From Aldrovandia affinis (taxonomy: Eukaryota > Chordata > Actinopteri > Notacanthiformes > Halosauridae): DNA of 64,000 nucleotides. Under the pieces are notes generated by a model. The model had not been told where the DNA came from, did not search any database, and was given only the letters and a program-made list of their open reading frames with translations. Location: the NCBI GenBank assembly GCA_029706075.1, contig JAINUG010000085.1, forward strand, positions 2,319,392-2,383,391. The letters run 5' to 3'. A program made the position numbers and the translations under genes. Position 1 is the first letter of the stretch. The number at the start of each line of letters is the position of its first letter. Positions 1 to 47,700 of the stretch are shown in pieces.

Positions 1-34400
<34,400 letters not shown>

Positions 34401-35404
34401 GGCTCTTCACTGGCTCTGCCCGGGAGGGCAGCAGAGCGAGAACGACTTCCCGTCCCTGGGTCTCCTCATGGGCGCCGCTGTAGCCAGGGGCCCCGTGTCT
34501 CAGGCTCAAAGCGGGACAGCTCTCGGGCGAACACTCCAAGACTCACAGGTGAAACACTACTGACAGCGCTGACGCCTGGCTAGCGCTCACACACAGGAAC
34601 ACGCCCCGGACACCGGGAAAGGGGGGGAAGTGGGGGGTGGGTTCGAGGGCAGGAATGCAAGGCGGAAAGCCCTCTCTCACTCCCAGCGCTGACTGCATGC
34701 CGGCCTGCTCTCTCCGCTGCGGTATTGGGCCAGCAAAGCGCGCCGCAGCACAATAACATTCAGTTATCGGAGCCAGACCAGGGGAGACATTCCTTTTCAC
34801 GACTGTACATGTTGACTGAGTGTAGGTTACACTGTAGCGTAGCTGTAAAGTCTGACAATAAGTTAAGACTGATTTATACATTATTTGTACATTAAATGTT
34901 GATGTATAATCAACCTGGAATTTTTATACTGCGAGGGGATTTGGCAAGAGTTGCTCGTGATTACGGAAACAAATTCTCTAATAGCATAATTCAAAACAAA
35001 TGGGAGATTCGGGTATAAATAAATGGACGATATTGGGAGGCCAAAAATCTGAACTAGAGATTCAGTATCAGGCATTAACAACATACTGCCGGTGGGCTTA
35101 GGTTGTACTAATAGCATAGACCATGGTCTAATATGGAGCACAAAATTAGGAACAAAGAAAAATATTCAACATAATAGGTCACACACATTAAATGATACAT
35201 AAGGAAATTCTACTTTTCGTTGTGCCTTAAAGAGCGGGCAAACAAAGCCTTAGAAAGCACAGTCTGGAAGTCTGTGAAACACACAAGTTTTCTGGTAAGG
35301 GTGTCTTCAAAACCACACAAAGGTGTAATCCCTGAGTCATCCCCAGTGCTCCACCCAGGCCACTCATGGCAGGAGCTCATATAATACAGAATGGCAAAAA
35401 TTGA

Positions 35405-35520
35405 TATATAAGAACATAAGAACATAAGAATACATAATGATGAGAACGGACCATTCGGCCCATCTAGGCTCATCATGTCCTAATCTAAAGAGTATCTAGT
35501 ACTACATCTAGCATATTTAA
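35405..35520 (-). mobile_element. CR1-type LINE 3' end
   Basis: On the minus strand the sequence reads gatgagcctagatgggccga, then a cgttctcatcat segment, and ends in repeats of ttcttatg. A GGCCGAATGG-type 3'UTR and an octamer tail of the (ATTCTRTG)n kind are characteristic of CR1 retrotransposons. No coding part is present; it is 5'-truncated. Confidence 0.7.
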
Positions 35521-35616
35521 GACTTAGAGATATAATAAAACTGGGAGAAACTGACACACTAATGAATGAACTCAACACATGGAATCCTGAGCAAACGTGC
35601 ATACTATGTACTGGTG

Positions 35617-35668
35617 TACTTGGTGGTACGCACCATCAAGCATACTGGTGAACATCTACCACCAAGTA
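35617..35668. other. Perfect 12-bp inverted repeat with nested stem
   Basis: tacttggtggta (35617-35628) pairs exactly with taccaccaagta (35657-35668). Between them cacca and tggtg can form an inner stem around a 10-nt loop. Confidence 0.75.
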
Positions 35669-37913
35669 TCTAAGCGTTTCATACCATGGTATGGATAAAA
35701 CTGGTTCACACGCTTTCGCTTCATCACCTTGCCGTGAACTCTCAAATTTCAAAAGAGCCTATTAATATCTACACACATTTCTGGGCCAATACGTTGAGAG
35801 AACTTGTCGACAATTCACTTTTGTACAAACATTCTTCAAACACTGCTGTCTTCTTTGTTGGCATTTGTTTAAGTACCATCGCATAGCAAGGACTTCTGGG
35901 AATGTATGGATTAAGTATGCTTCAGTGCATGCTACGGTTTTCTCTCCTCCCAAGTATGCGAGAACACGTCCGGGGGAATCTCTGTGCACACACACTCTTG
36001 TGCTCTTCAGGTTTGGAACAGTGCTTGTGTTAGTGTTAGTCACAAACCCCAGTGCTTCGATGTTTTCTGGGTAGTATGCAGTAGTATGCAAGCATGCGTT
36101 TTGGACCGAGGCCCAGGTGGTAACGGGTCAGCCGCAGTACAAACGGGGAGGGACGGTGACTCACTCTTTGGAAAGGTCTTCTATAATATTAATTCAGTCC
36201 TCAAATCGGCTAAACAATCTGAGCACCTTCTTTATGATCTGCCATCGTAAAGAAAATAAATCCTGACAGAAATCAGATCAACTAATTACACTCGAATGCC
36301 TCACATTCCCAGTTGCATTAAAACACAGAGAAATACATCGCTCAGCCCATGTGTTTTTTTAAAAAGACCCATTCCGGGATAAGCCCCTCTCCCTTTCTGG
36401 TGACGTGTATGAAATCGTTCACCGGCGGTTTTGAAGCCCACGATTTCATCTGAAGCCTTTGAAGCAACAGGCGACCCTCAGGAGTGAAAATGACCCGCTG
36501 CGCATGTGGGCCTGGGGAGAAGGTCAGCGCTGGCCCGCTGTGGCACTGCCACCAATAATGACACCTCCACATGCCTTCATCACACATGAGTATGCACAGT
36601 CTGTGCACAGGGCGTCAACAGGCAACACATACCGCCCCTATGCTTTAAACTGCATATGGCCACAGTCTGTCACTCATATTCAGCCTGGCTTCTGAATAGA
36701 GACCTTAAAAAAACGAACAACCAACTCAACAACATACTCGAGCTTCTTTGCAGCGATATTCCTGTTCTCAGGGGCACACCCCACATTTAAATGCCATCAC
36801 CTCGGTGCATCGTGTACACCTTTTGTTACCTGGTAGAAAAAAATGAAAAGACAAATATTCATATGGAAGCATTATCAGAATAGCATCAAAAACTCCAATA
36901 ATAGAGCAACTTTTGAACAGCAGCAAAAACCTCAGACTTTCTCTCGAATCTGCAAGCATGTACTGCTGAAGACTACATATCTTCCCTAGTTTTGCCAGTG
37001 GAAGACAGACCCAGTCACCGAGTGTTTTCTCTTCTGTATCCCAGGACTGCAAGGGCCTGGTACTGGACATGGAGATTACACAGCTTGTGATAATGCCATA
37101 TCATTCCTCCAACTTTCTTTCCCTTCAACCACAGATACAAAATACCAGACAATCTACACAAATGCTTTAGGGTGGTAATCACTACGAGGGTGTGCTAGAA
37201 CATATAGTTCAGGCATTTGTGAAAAGAAAGGCTTGGGACTTTGGACAGAAAAGAGAAAGAGCAGGTTGCTCATTCTCCATAATGTCATGGGAAAATTCCT
37301 CAGGTAGTCAAATATTTCATCTTTCATTATTATATACCTATACCCTTGCTGGCATTAGGTGTCTTTAAACGGTAGCCTTAAAATCCTTTGGCAATTAAAA
37401 GGATAAAAAGTGTATTTTTGTTATAAGAATAATGAACCATATGTTAATGGCCTCTTGTTTTACATGGTGTGGGTAGACTTCAGATTGTTCAAAGTTACTA
37501 GAGCGTTTGTTTTCCAAAAGCTTCAGGTGTTTCATTTATGTCAGCTGGTGGGAAGAAAACCACAGGGAAGCTCTGCCCCCCACCCTGGAATTCCCAAACA
37601 CCTGCAAATTGGTATTTACACATCAACATATTGAGCAGGATATATCCGAATCGCGAGGAATGCACTCTGTGTTTGGTGCTACTTCACCCTCCCCTGCTAG
37701 GGTAAACTGATCCACTTTGTTGACTTACCTGCCTTGTGTGCTTGGGTTTATCAAAGCGCTGATTGAAGCTTTACCGACTCAACTCTAATTGGGGGTTGGC
37801 TTCTCTCTTCGATCAGCATTGTAATTTGAGACGCAGAAGGTGTTCAGACAAGCCTCAAAGTCAGTCCTTACACGGACACTAAACGTTTCAATGAGACTTA
37901 TTGGAAAATCGGT

Positions 37914-37915
<2 letters not shown>

Positions 37916-37946
<31 letters not shown>

Positions 37947-38010
37947 CTTTATTTCTATAGCACCCTTCTCAGCACGGGTGCACAGGGTGCTTTACATCAA
38001 AAAAATAGAA
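37916..38010 (-). mobile_element. LINE-like 3' end with (AAGT)n tail
   Basis: Seven to eight aagt units are followed by aaaactttatttctatagca and a segment ending in gggtgctttaca. Read on the minus strand this is a tgtaaagc...ctatagaaataaa end with an acttact tail, a form common at LINE 3' ends in fish. Subfamily not assigned. Confidence 0.55.
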
Positions 38011-38180
38011 TGCATCAATACAAAATTCAATCAAACATCATCTAAGAAATAGATTAATGCGTCTACTTTCTTTGCTGCCTGTGTTTATAATGCACATACT
38101 GCTATACGAATGATAGTATTGCTCAAATAGAATATACATTTAAAATAAAATATCTTATAATATCAACTACACTAGGGCAG

Positions 38181-38208
38181 TTTTTTTTTTTTTTTTTTTT
38201 TTTTTTTT
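38181..38208. repeat. T homopolymer, 28 nt
   Basis: An unbroken run of T on the + strand. It could be the tail of a minus-strand retroposed copy, but no source sequence is recognised next to it. Confidence 0.95.
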
Positions 38209-41200
38209 GGTGTGGTGAGACAGGCAGGAGGGCGAGGATGAATCCCCAAATATCAGCGTCACAGCGCCAGGCCTTTAGGCATATTCCGAAAGGAAAACGC
38301 AAATAGTTCACCAGGGGGCTTAGGCCAACAACACCAGCGCGTAGCCTTGAACAGGAGGCTAGGGTGCGCATTCTATTATAACCTCATTGTCTGTGTCTGA
38401 GCCAACACTTGAACAAATAAACAACCCCTCCATGGTCTGTTGTTTTCCCTGATGGTGTCTGGGATCCGCTCTGGTTTTGGACAGTAAATCACTTCCTAAA
38501 TAAATCAATAGGAGGGGCCCATTCCTGACTGGCAGCTAAATACCAGGAAAGGTATTTGGGAGAAGATACTTAATCTGATAGAAGGCTGCATTTACTGTCA
38601 AGCGGGCCTACCCACCAGAAATGCCTCGCGCGTGAGAGGGGACTGCGTTTTGCGTTCCTCGATGGCCGAAAGAGAAGTAAGTATTTTTCGAAAAGCGTTT
38701 CCTTCAAGCGAAAAGGGCAGGAGGCTCGTGCGCGTGCCAAAAGCCATCCTCCACACCAGCAATCAGTTGCCGTCGGCACCCAGAGCTCTTTAGTTACGGC
38801 TGGATGACACGCCTTGTTGTGACAGGCACAAGGAGGTCAGGGGAGGGATGGGCAGGACATATCCTGAAACAGACAGAGAAGAGCACCCTCTAATAGGCCC
38901 TTTTCATTTGGTGAAAACAGAACCTGATTGGATGAGGGAAGTCATCACGCCTCCTTATCAGCGAGGAGGGCTTAGGAAGTCCACAAGATGAGAAGCTATA
39001 GCTTTCAAATAGATTATTTTTTAATTTATTTTAATGTTTTAGCCACTCTGCTGTGGGTACTCGCCCATTGCTCTGCTCACAGAAGCTCGTATCACGGGCC
39101 GAGCACAGCGCTGTGTAGCATGCTCACAGAGCCATATCTGTAACTGCGGATTTGCAAGGGCATTTGTTTATCTTGCTGCTCCATCTCCGTGTCTCTCCCG
39201 CAGTGGCATAATGGAGCTCTGTTCTGGGATCACACTTGGCGTCTCGTGTGCCAGGAGTAAAGGATTTCCAATGTGCAGGCCGAGATGAGATTAAAAAACA
39301 GCACGCCATGTAAGGGGGGCATCAATATGACTATCGATAAAACACAGCCTTATAAATGCACATTGCAACTGCAGATGCAACCTCGATCATTCTAAATGGT
39401 AACATATGGTCAGATGATGTCTGCATTTACGGTTCACCGATCATAGTTCTCTGGGAGGTACAATAATAACACATGGTACTTATTTCATAGCTAAGTATGT
39501 GACAAATATGGGATTGTTTCATGTAAAAGGTGAAAGATTTACCATTGTTTTTCGACTCTTGTTTAAACACACAATCATTAACCCAGTCAAGGTTCTTAGT
39601 TAGTGCCGCGCAGAGATACGAGGTTCGGTACAGAGAGATTTAACCGTGATACTACAACCTGAAAGAGGACAGAGGAACCGCTTGCTTATCCGACCATAAA
39701 TACCTGCTTCTGTGCACAGAACATTTCCCCCTTTTCATGTTGCGATTTAAATATGCTCCAGGGATTATGTGAGATTAGCCGCTCGTGTCCGACAACGTTA
39801 GCAGATATTGCATTAATCAGGTGGGCTGCCGACTTGACAGAGTGGCTGGGATTCCGAACGTCTTATTCCAATTCCTTGAATTCCTGAATGTTGTCCGTGG
39901 GGCAAACACTCAACGTCTGCTGGATGAAAAGGCAGTCAGGAAGGCTTCCCCTCCCTCTGCCTGCTGTTTCCCATCCTTGTCAGCCCACACCACCTGTGTG
40001 CCTGGGACAGGCCTGGAACATGCCTTTAGGGCACCCACTGACAGGGCAGTGTATTCATGTGCTCTGTGCTTTTGACAACCTTGACACTGTGAACAGCGTT
40101 GAGCCACAAAACAAATGTGTCGTTTTGGGCTGTTGGATAGGGAAGTGTTCTTGGCTGAGGTTGCCTATTACATAGGCTGCATAGCTGACCACTCACTCAT
40201 TCACACTCAACACATTTTCCAGTGAGGGCATCGTTTGTTAAATGCTATTCCCACACAGGTCAAATCGCTAAGGAACCTCTTTCCCCCCAACCTTTACACT
40301 GGATGCTCCAAAAGAGGAGAACGCGAATCAATATCTCTGATGCGAACACATTCACATTTGTTTATCAAAAGAAATCCAGAGCAATTGATCAGGATGTCCA
40401 CTTCAATGGGATCCAGCTAGACGCACACTTGCAGATCTATCAGATAAGCAAAAAGGGCTATTTTTGATGTGCATTTAAATATAGCACTAACCCTGTTGCC
40501 TGACCTGCTAAATAAAGAGTTTTCTTTCATGTTATCTCATCTCAATGGCATTTTCTCATGGGTATGCAAATATATTACCAGTTGCATTTTAGAAAACAAT
40601 TTCCTGGAAATAGATTGTACCACCAAATGATTAAGGCAAAAAAGATACTTCCCTGAATTCCTCCAGCCTATGTACGTAACATTTATGAAATGTGCCGGTT
40701 CTCTGCCTTAAAGAGGCCTGACAGAAAACGTATTAGAAGTGTGACTGTGCTTAGCATACCACAAGCTCTATCCATTAGCAAATCTGTGTTAATGAAGGAA
40801 TGTGTGAAACTCAAGTGATTGTCTATTAATGGATGAGCAGTAAAAGGATACCACTTGCGACTCAAGGTGATAAAATGCATAAAAATGACAAGGCCATGCA
40901 CACAGCCATCAGCCATCACAGCTTACTCCATGACTACATTTACCACTATAAGGGCTTGGTAGTGACCCACTGACAAAAATGGATTATGGTACCCTGGAAA
41001 GTTGAACATACATCTTTCTATATGACCATACAGTGCTTAGTGTAATCACAGGATTTTTTGCTTCATTTTAGATAAATAGTTTTAATTGTGTTCTGCAGCC
41101 TACAAGAAAGGCCCACAGTGCAACTCATAAATGCGAAATGATGGATGTACATTAATTGGCCTGAAACCTGGGGGAAAATAGATTATTCAGACATTCATAA

Positions 41201-41413
41201 GGAGTCATGAACAGTATTTAAGTGGGCCATTGCCATAGCCCCCAGCAACTGCCACTTCCGTACAAACTCAGTTCTCCTCAATCTAGCATGGCAGATGGTC
41301 GGAACTAAATCGCTTCTGATGTGATAAATATGTATGACCAAGACTTTACAAAGACAGCTCTCACTGTGTATGGGGGTGTGTGTGAGCTAGTGTGTGTGAT
41401 GGGGTTGTGTGCG

Positions 41414-41436
41414 TATGTGTGTGTGTGTGTGTGTGT
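41414..41436. repeat. (GT)n microsatellite
   Basis: A short run of gt repeats preceded by looser gtgtgt patches from about 41,376. Confidence 0.9.
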
Positions 41437-42477
41437 TGCAGCTTCCCAATTGAGGACCTGCGTAGCCACATTCTTTGCCATTATGCTCCCCTTAAAACAG
41501 TTCAAAAGACTGTGTGCGTACAGCCTTAAAAGACAGGCATAAGATACCTTTCACGAGCACTGTTTTCAGGTCTATTTACATTACTTGGATTTAGTTTGTG
41601 AGCTGGAAATAGAAACTTTTCCATACACTGTATATGTACTTAAACATAGGACAGCTTGTACCAATTTAAATGATGCATGCTTATAGCAGCTTTAACACTA
41701 GAACAACAATCGCTAGAAGAGGCAGACATCAGGACTCATGTTTGTAATTACAAAGTGAGCGATGGAGTTTTCTGTGAATTCCTTTGTACACTACCACTGG
41801 TTAAAACTCTGCCTTTTCTGCAGGGGGTGAGCGTACGGCCTGCTGACACCATTGTCGGCAGTTCTGAGGACCGTGATGCGGACAGGTGACAGGCTGACCT
41901 GGGCATGCTCATATAGGAGACAGGAGGCGTGCGCGTCTCGTCTCCGAGTGAGAGTTCAGGGATTGTAACTGATAATGACGTTCATTGTTGTTCCCAATTC
42001 TCCCCCACACACTCCACAAGATAAAGCACATCTTTGTGCAAAGGAAATCATAGAAAATGGAATCATAGAAAAAAACTATGTGAATGTGAATTTATGGCAA
42101 TTGATTTTATAACTGAATTTTGCTGATAAATGGAAAAATTTGAAGTTTTGAAGTGTAATTTCAACAGGAACAAAAATGCAAAGGACATTTTAAAGATCAT
42201 GAATCAGGTCACAAAATGTCTTCATTTTCAAAGAGGCTGTAGACGTGGGGGCTGTGTTTGCCAGGGATAGACACTTCCTTGTTTATGCTGAGCAAGGTAA
42301 TCCGGGCCATGTAACAGAAGCAGACAGGTGTCTGTGCGCCCAGCGAAAAACCCTGTGAATCTGTCCATGCACCTCTCTCCTCTCATTTGTTGCAGTTACG
42401 GAGTTCTGTGCAGATATGCTTCACTATTATAACAGATATAATGTGGCAAGTCATGTTGGAATAGATCCTGAATGGAG

Positions 42478-42540
42478 TTAGATTAGATTAGATTAGAAAA
42501 CGTTACTGTCATCACATTCATGACTGAAAATTGTCATCAC
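42478..42540 (-). repeat. (TTAGA)n pentamer run, possible retrotransposon tail
   Basis: Four attaga-type units (about 42,478-42,497) are followed by a segment with gtcatcacattcatgac and gtcatcac. On the minus strand this looks like the terminal repeats of a non-LTR element, but no body is recognised. Confidence 0.35.
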
Positions 42541-43019
42541 TTACATAAACAGTAAAACAAACAAAAAAATGAACAAACACTGAACCACACATTGGGAGTT
42601 GCTCTGACAGCTAGCGCCCCCGGCACTACTACTTCAGTTACTGAAATGAGTTGCTGTGAAGAGTCCTGTGCGACAAGACTGGGAGGATGCAGACTTTCTA
42701 AGGTGGAATGGTTGATCACATAAACCTTCCCTGATACATAGCATTCCCCCTAAGAGCCAGTGGGGGTATTAGCAAACCCCTAACACCCCGCCTCCCCCAA
42801 TCCCCTAGGGTCCTACTCCATGAGGTAAGGTCAGCAGACACCCCCAGCTTTGATTCCAAATGGTCAAGGCCCTACTGGAGAGAATGCCATTAGCCATTAC
42901 AGTCTTAATGACAGTGACCTTGGTTTTGTCTAGCTACGTAGCTGTAGCCACACTCGCTGATGGTGTTTTATTACTCAATTACCTTAAGTTGCAGATGCTG
43001 TGCTTGGATACGTGACAAG

Positions 43020-43275
43020 GGAGGGGACAATAACCCTCTCCCCCTCCTTCTCCCTTTTGGCATGAGCTCATCGAGAAGTGCGAAGGGTGTCTCTAGAAAG
43101 TAGGCGGGTGTTCCGTCTCTGAGGAGGCAGATCATCGCCGGCCTCTGTGAATTCGCTTGCCCCGTAGTGGCGGGCAGCGGATTCGTGAGGAAGGGTGAAT
43201 CAAAAGAAATAGAGGGTATAACCGGCTACCAAATTGGGAGAAAAACATGGGGAAAAATCTGAAACAAATGTATAT
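43020..43275 (-). repeat. Dispersed repeat, copy 2 (reverse orientation)
   Basis: The right end, reverse complemented, reads cagatttttccccatgtttt, then ctcccaatttggtagccggt and tataccctctatt, matching copy 1 near 26,040. The left part, with gcccccg and atctgcctcctcag-like pieces, suggests a copy of about 250 bp. Confidence 0.6.
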
Positions 43276-43729
43276 TTTTTTAAAAAAAGGATGGACAATT
43301 GCACTATATTCTCACATCAGCACTATGTCACTCGCACCCATGCAAGGACCATTGAAGCCTATGTGAACACACATACCCTTGATACACAACATCACATTAA
43401 TGCATAGGGCCGGTCTGGTAGAAATTGCTGACCGCTCCAAACAAAAAAAGTGGGCCATGGCAAAAAGCCATCACATTAATTTCCATGATAACACAAAAAA
43501 GTTGGCAAAAAGTCTTCTTTCCATTGTGGTCCTCTATATGGCGGCAAGCAGAAAAGGTCAAGCATGATCAACATGCCAATGAACACTCCATAAAATATAA
43601 TAAATACATCACATAACAAACGATCACGGAATTCAGATGTTTTATAAAAACCAGCAGTTATTTCCCTTGATGGCACAAATAACCTCCCTTATTTGTTAAC
43701 TAGCATATTCATTAAACTTGACTTATAAG

Positions 43730-44790
43730 TTTCACCTTTTTCTTGAAACTACTCTCCACCTGAATACATTTAATTTAATTTGGCAGCTTGTTTTGGAAGG
43801 TGTTTTGTCCTGCCTTGGTTTTATAACGTATTGTTTTTAGGTTCACGACACTGAAACGGGTGTTGTGGTCATGACTCTCACTAATATAGCTAACATAGCC
43901 AGATAAATAGCTTGGGGATGAGTTATGCAGAATTGTATAAATAAGACCAGTTTTGAGTTGTGCAATTTTTGGACTAGTTTGTTGCTGGTTGTTTAAAATG
44001 ACTATCATCCAGACGAGTCCTGGGATGTAGCTTCAGTACAACTCTCACCAATTTATTCTGGGATGTTTGTAGCTTATCCTTGAGAGATTGTGACGTGCTG
44101 CTGTACCACAAAGTACAGACATAATCGTACTGGCTCTGAAATAAGGCAGTTGCAAGTGTCCTCATGGTTTCAATGTCAAGTTACTTAGCTATTCTAGCCA
44201 AATATTTGATCCTTGAATTGACCTTTTACCGATACCTTGACTGCTGGTCCCTGGACACATGCTGATCTAATTCACAGTCCTAAGTAATTCACTGTACTTC
44301 TTGCCTTGATCTTTGTACCATTGCACATAACTGAGAATCCAGAACAATTTTTTATTTTGTGTCTGGAACCAAATAGAATGGCTTCTGTCTTGCCCAGGCG
44401 AAGAGACAATTTATTGTCCGACAGCCACTTACTGACATTAACAAGTTCTATGCTCAGTGACTGTTCTACCACATCTTTGTTTTTGTGAGACATGAGTAGG
44501 GCAGAATCATCAGCATATAAAAACAAGGGACAAGAACAGGTCAATTTCATGTCATTTATGTAAAGTAAAAACAAAAGCGGTCCTAGGATGTTCCCTTGGG
44601 GGAATCCACAGCTGATTTGATTGGATAGTATTCCACCCACCTCCACCACTTGGGTCTCTACCTGTTAGATATGACTGCATCCACTGTAATGAATTTGCAT
44701 GAAACCCCTTAGCCTTGAGCTTAAAAAACTTATTTCGTGGTTTACTGTGTCAAAGGCTTTCTGGAGATCCAGTAAAACCATTCCACAGTA
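43730..44790 (-). pseudogene. Fossil non-LTR retrotransposon (LINE) reverse transcriptase, 5'-truncated
   Basis: On the minus strand, in several frames, the sequence encodes an RT domain: VLLDLQKAFDTVNHE (about 44,730-44,780), GFPQGNILGPLLFLLYINDM (about 44,540-44,600), LYADDSALL with the catalytic YADD (about 44,500-44,530), KLSLRLGKTEAILFGS, then a thumb or C-terminal part with LKDKLQTSQNKLVRVVLKL (about 44,030-44,100) and SPSYLSGYVSYISESHDHNT (about 43,850-43,920). Frame changes separate the pieces and the N-terminal RT, endonuclease and ORF1 are missing, so it is inactive. It resembles the jockey/CR1/L2/Rex1 group of LINEs; subfamily unassigned. Confidence 0.9.
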
Positions 44791-47700
44791 ATGGAACTGT
44801 AAACTACAGGGGGGCTTGTGCCAATCAGAGGAAAACTCGGGGGCAGCTATGAAGGTAACTTGAGGAACCCTGGTCGACTTGAGCTCATTGAGGCATGGCG
44901 GGACAAAGCCGCGTCTGCATACCATAACCTCCCGCTCTGCCTTTCAGACTGCCTGGCAGCGGTTACTGACCAGGTTAATACAAAAAAACTTTTGCACCAC
45001 AGCTAATTTCCCACACGATGATTAAGTGTGCCGTCATACACCCCCTTGCTTCGCCGTCCCATCTCATTTCATTTCAATTGCTGGCCTAAAGCAGTAGGCT
45101 TGTAATGAGGGCTTTCTAAATTCCCAGGAGTGAGGTTCCCAGTTGATGATTAACCAGCACATGGAAATACAAATATAATCAACATAATCATTCCCTCTCT
45201 TAATGAGTGCAGGGAATTACGAGAAAAAAAAGAAGCCATTTCAGTACTGTTAAAAAAGTAAGAAATCTGGAGATAGAGAATCTTTCCAGACGTGCAGTAT
45301 GTGAATGGTGGAGCCTTCTCCCATAACCAATATGTGCAGCATTAATCACAATGCTGCGTTACAGCAGGACATATTACAGAGCCATCGCTTCACAAATCTG
45401 AACCCAAAAAATCTGTAATGGTTGTATTGTGCAATCATTCCACATGTTGCTGAATGCGCTCTCTTGTTTGAGTTTTGGCAGTGAAATGGGGACTCCCCAT
45501 CGATGTTTAACTTTTTAAAGATCAAACGTGTGTGTAAAGTTAAACATCCATCAACATCTACTTCGATACTTGCCAATACCAATCAATCCAGATTCCTTTC
45601 CAAAGCAGTATGGGTACTGATGCCTGATGAATGTTTCCATGGCAATTAAGCCAAAAACCCCACAGCATGTGACCGGAGCTAATTAAATTAACCAGTGAAA
45701 GCACTTTGTAATTGAGCAGATGCGTTTCCAAGCAGAAACCTCAAGGGCTGATGAAGAAGACAAATCAATCGAGACACCACCTTCATAAAACAATGCAGAC
45801 AACCAAACCAATTCTGACCTGCCCCACCCAACCCCAAACTCTCTCACAAAAAAAGTCAGTTGAGATACAATTTTCTGCCAAGGCAAAAACGGATGTTTTC
45901 ATTGTGATAAATTAAAAAAGTTTCCTCATAACAATGTATATTTCTATGTGAAGACTTTTAATACTTTTAAATAACATGAACATACTGCCAATTTAGAAAA
46001 AAACTTCATTATCCCGCAAATTAAGTTGTTAAAACACTGAAAAATGTCCAGAAGCGTAATATGGAAAGGCGGTGGATCATTACATACCTTCAGAGTGCGC
46101 TTTTAACAAAAGGATTTATAAGGACGGGCCAGGTGTTCTCTCTTGGGAAGGTGAGAAATACCAGCTGACATTTTACCAGAGAAAACAATCCTGCTTTAAA
46201 AAAATCTGAGAGACCCTACCTTTACTTGGCGTACACTGGAGGAATCGTCTCCTCAGCCAAGCACACCTGTCGCCCTTCTGGCTTCACCTTGCTGGTTGGG
46301 AGACGGGAAACTTCTATCAGACTAAAGCAGCTGGTGATGCAGTCAGGGTCGCCGCCCCCTTTTCCACCGGGGCCCCGCCCCTGCCTGCGCAGACCTGCGG
46401 ACCTGCGAGAGCCACTGCGCCCAGCTGCCAGTGCACTGATGCAGTGTCCGGGGTCTGTCCCAGGAGCGGGGAGGGCTCTGATATTCAAAGCAGGGGCACG
46501 GATAGGAACCAACATGCAAACCCTACTTTTACAGCCTCCACTTCTTTTATGCATCTTTTCTCGTTTCCTGGGTATTACATTCACCCTCATCTGCAAAAAA
46601 TGACCCTTTGTGATCCTAAAGTTCATGCAAGCTTCCTTTGAAAATGTAGCCTCGGTCAAGCTTGCTTCGCTGAATGTTGTGGGTTGTCAGCATGATAATG
46701 AGCCACTGTGCTGAAACACCAGGCAGTGTTCCTACTCAAATCAGAGGAGGAAGGACAGGAGCGCAGGACCACATCAACTGCTCACATGCAAATTCTCCCC
46801 GAGGCCTTTCGTCTACTGTACAGTGGAAATTCTGTGCAATTTGATCTATGGCTACACAGTGCACTGCACACAAGAAAGCTATTCAAGACGGGGAAATGGG
46901 TCAGGGAGTGTGTGAATTCTAATGCAATACTGGGTTAGCAGCAGCAGCTTATTTTGAGGTCAAAAAGAACGTTTTCAACCACTGTACACACTTTTTTATT
47001 TAGTTGAGTTCCTGGGGATGTTATACTTTATACTCCTCAGGCAGGCCTATTCGTTACAGTAAATGAAATGAAACAGAATTTCTTTGTGGGGGCTGCCGAG
47101 GAAGGCACCCCAAAGTAAATCAATCAAGTGAGTCTGAACATGTCCTACTTTCTCTTACAATTATCGGAGTCTAATAAAGGTTCTATTGTACGCCTACAAC
47201 CAGTGTGGAGGAGTTTGTAAAGTATTCATTCACCTCACTAGCTCCTAATTGGTATAATCCATTTACCCGCTCTAATTTACCCTTCACACACAGCTTCTTC
47301 TGACGGGCTCTCCATCACACGGGGTTCGTCGTCCTGGAGACCAGAACCAGCGGCTCGTCAAAACAGTCATCCCAGAGGGAGTGAAATTCCCAGATCATTG
47401 CTCCACCCACAGGGCACCTGGAACAACTGCAGTCCGGTTAGGATTCCGTCCAAATACACTTGGCACTGTCGATTGCGGTCAACACTGTATTCATGGGCAC
47501 GTTTATATATGAAGGCACTTTGCCGTCTTTGCAAAACTTTGTGTGTGGCTGCGTGTGTGTGCATGCACGACTGCCAAGTGCGAAATCATTTCAATTTCAT
47601 CTTTTGATAATGAATCCTTCACTGCTAAGAAGTGTGCTTGGACCAGGAGCTTTGACGATTGTGATTTATTAAATGATGTTGTGGATTCTTCTTAGTTGCG

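Larger units (their letters stand above)
34501..43729. other. Gene-free stretch upstream of plekhg3 exon 1
   Basis: No coding sequence with recognisable homology. Contents that can be named: a CR1-type 3' end (35,405-35,520), a strong inverted repeat (35,617-35,668), a LINE 3' end with AAGT repeats (37,916-38,010), a 28-nt T run (38,181-38,208), a CpG-rich patch (about 38,620-38,770), a GT microsatellite (41,414-41,436) and part of a dispersed repeat (from about 43,020). Confidence 0.6.

Noticed and set aside
46222-46659. Long frames on both strands in a GC-rich patch
   Set aside because: No recognisable domain, no consistent codon pattern and no clear splice context; GC content alone explains the length.
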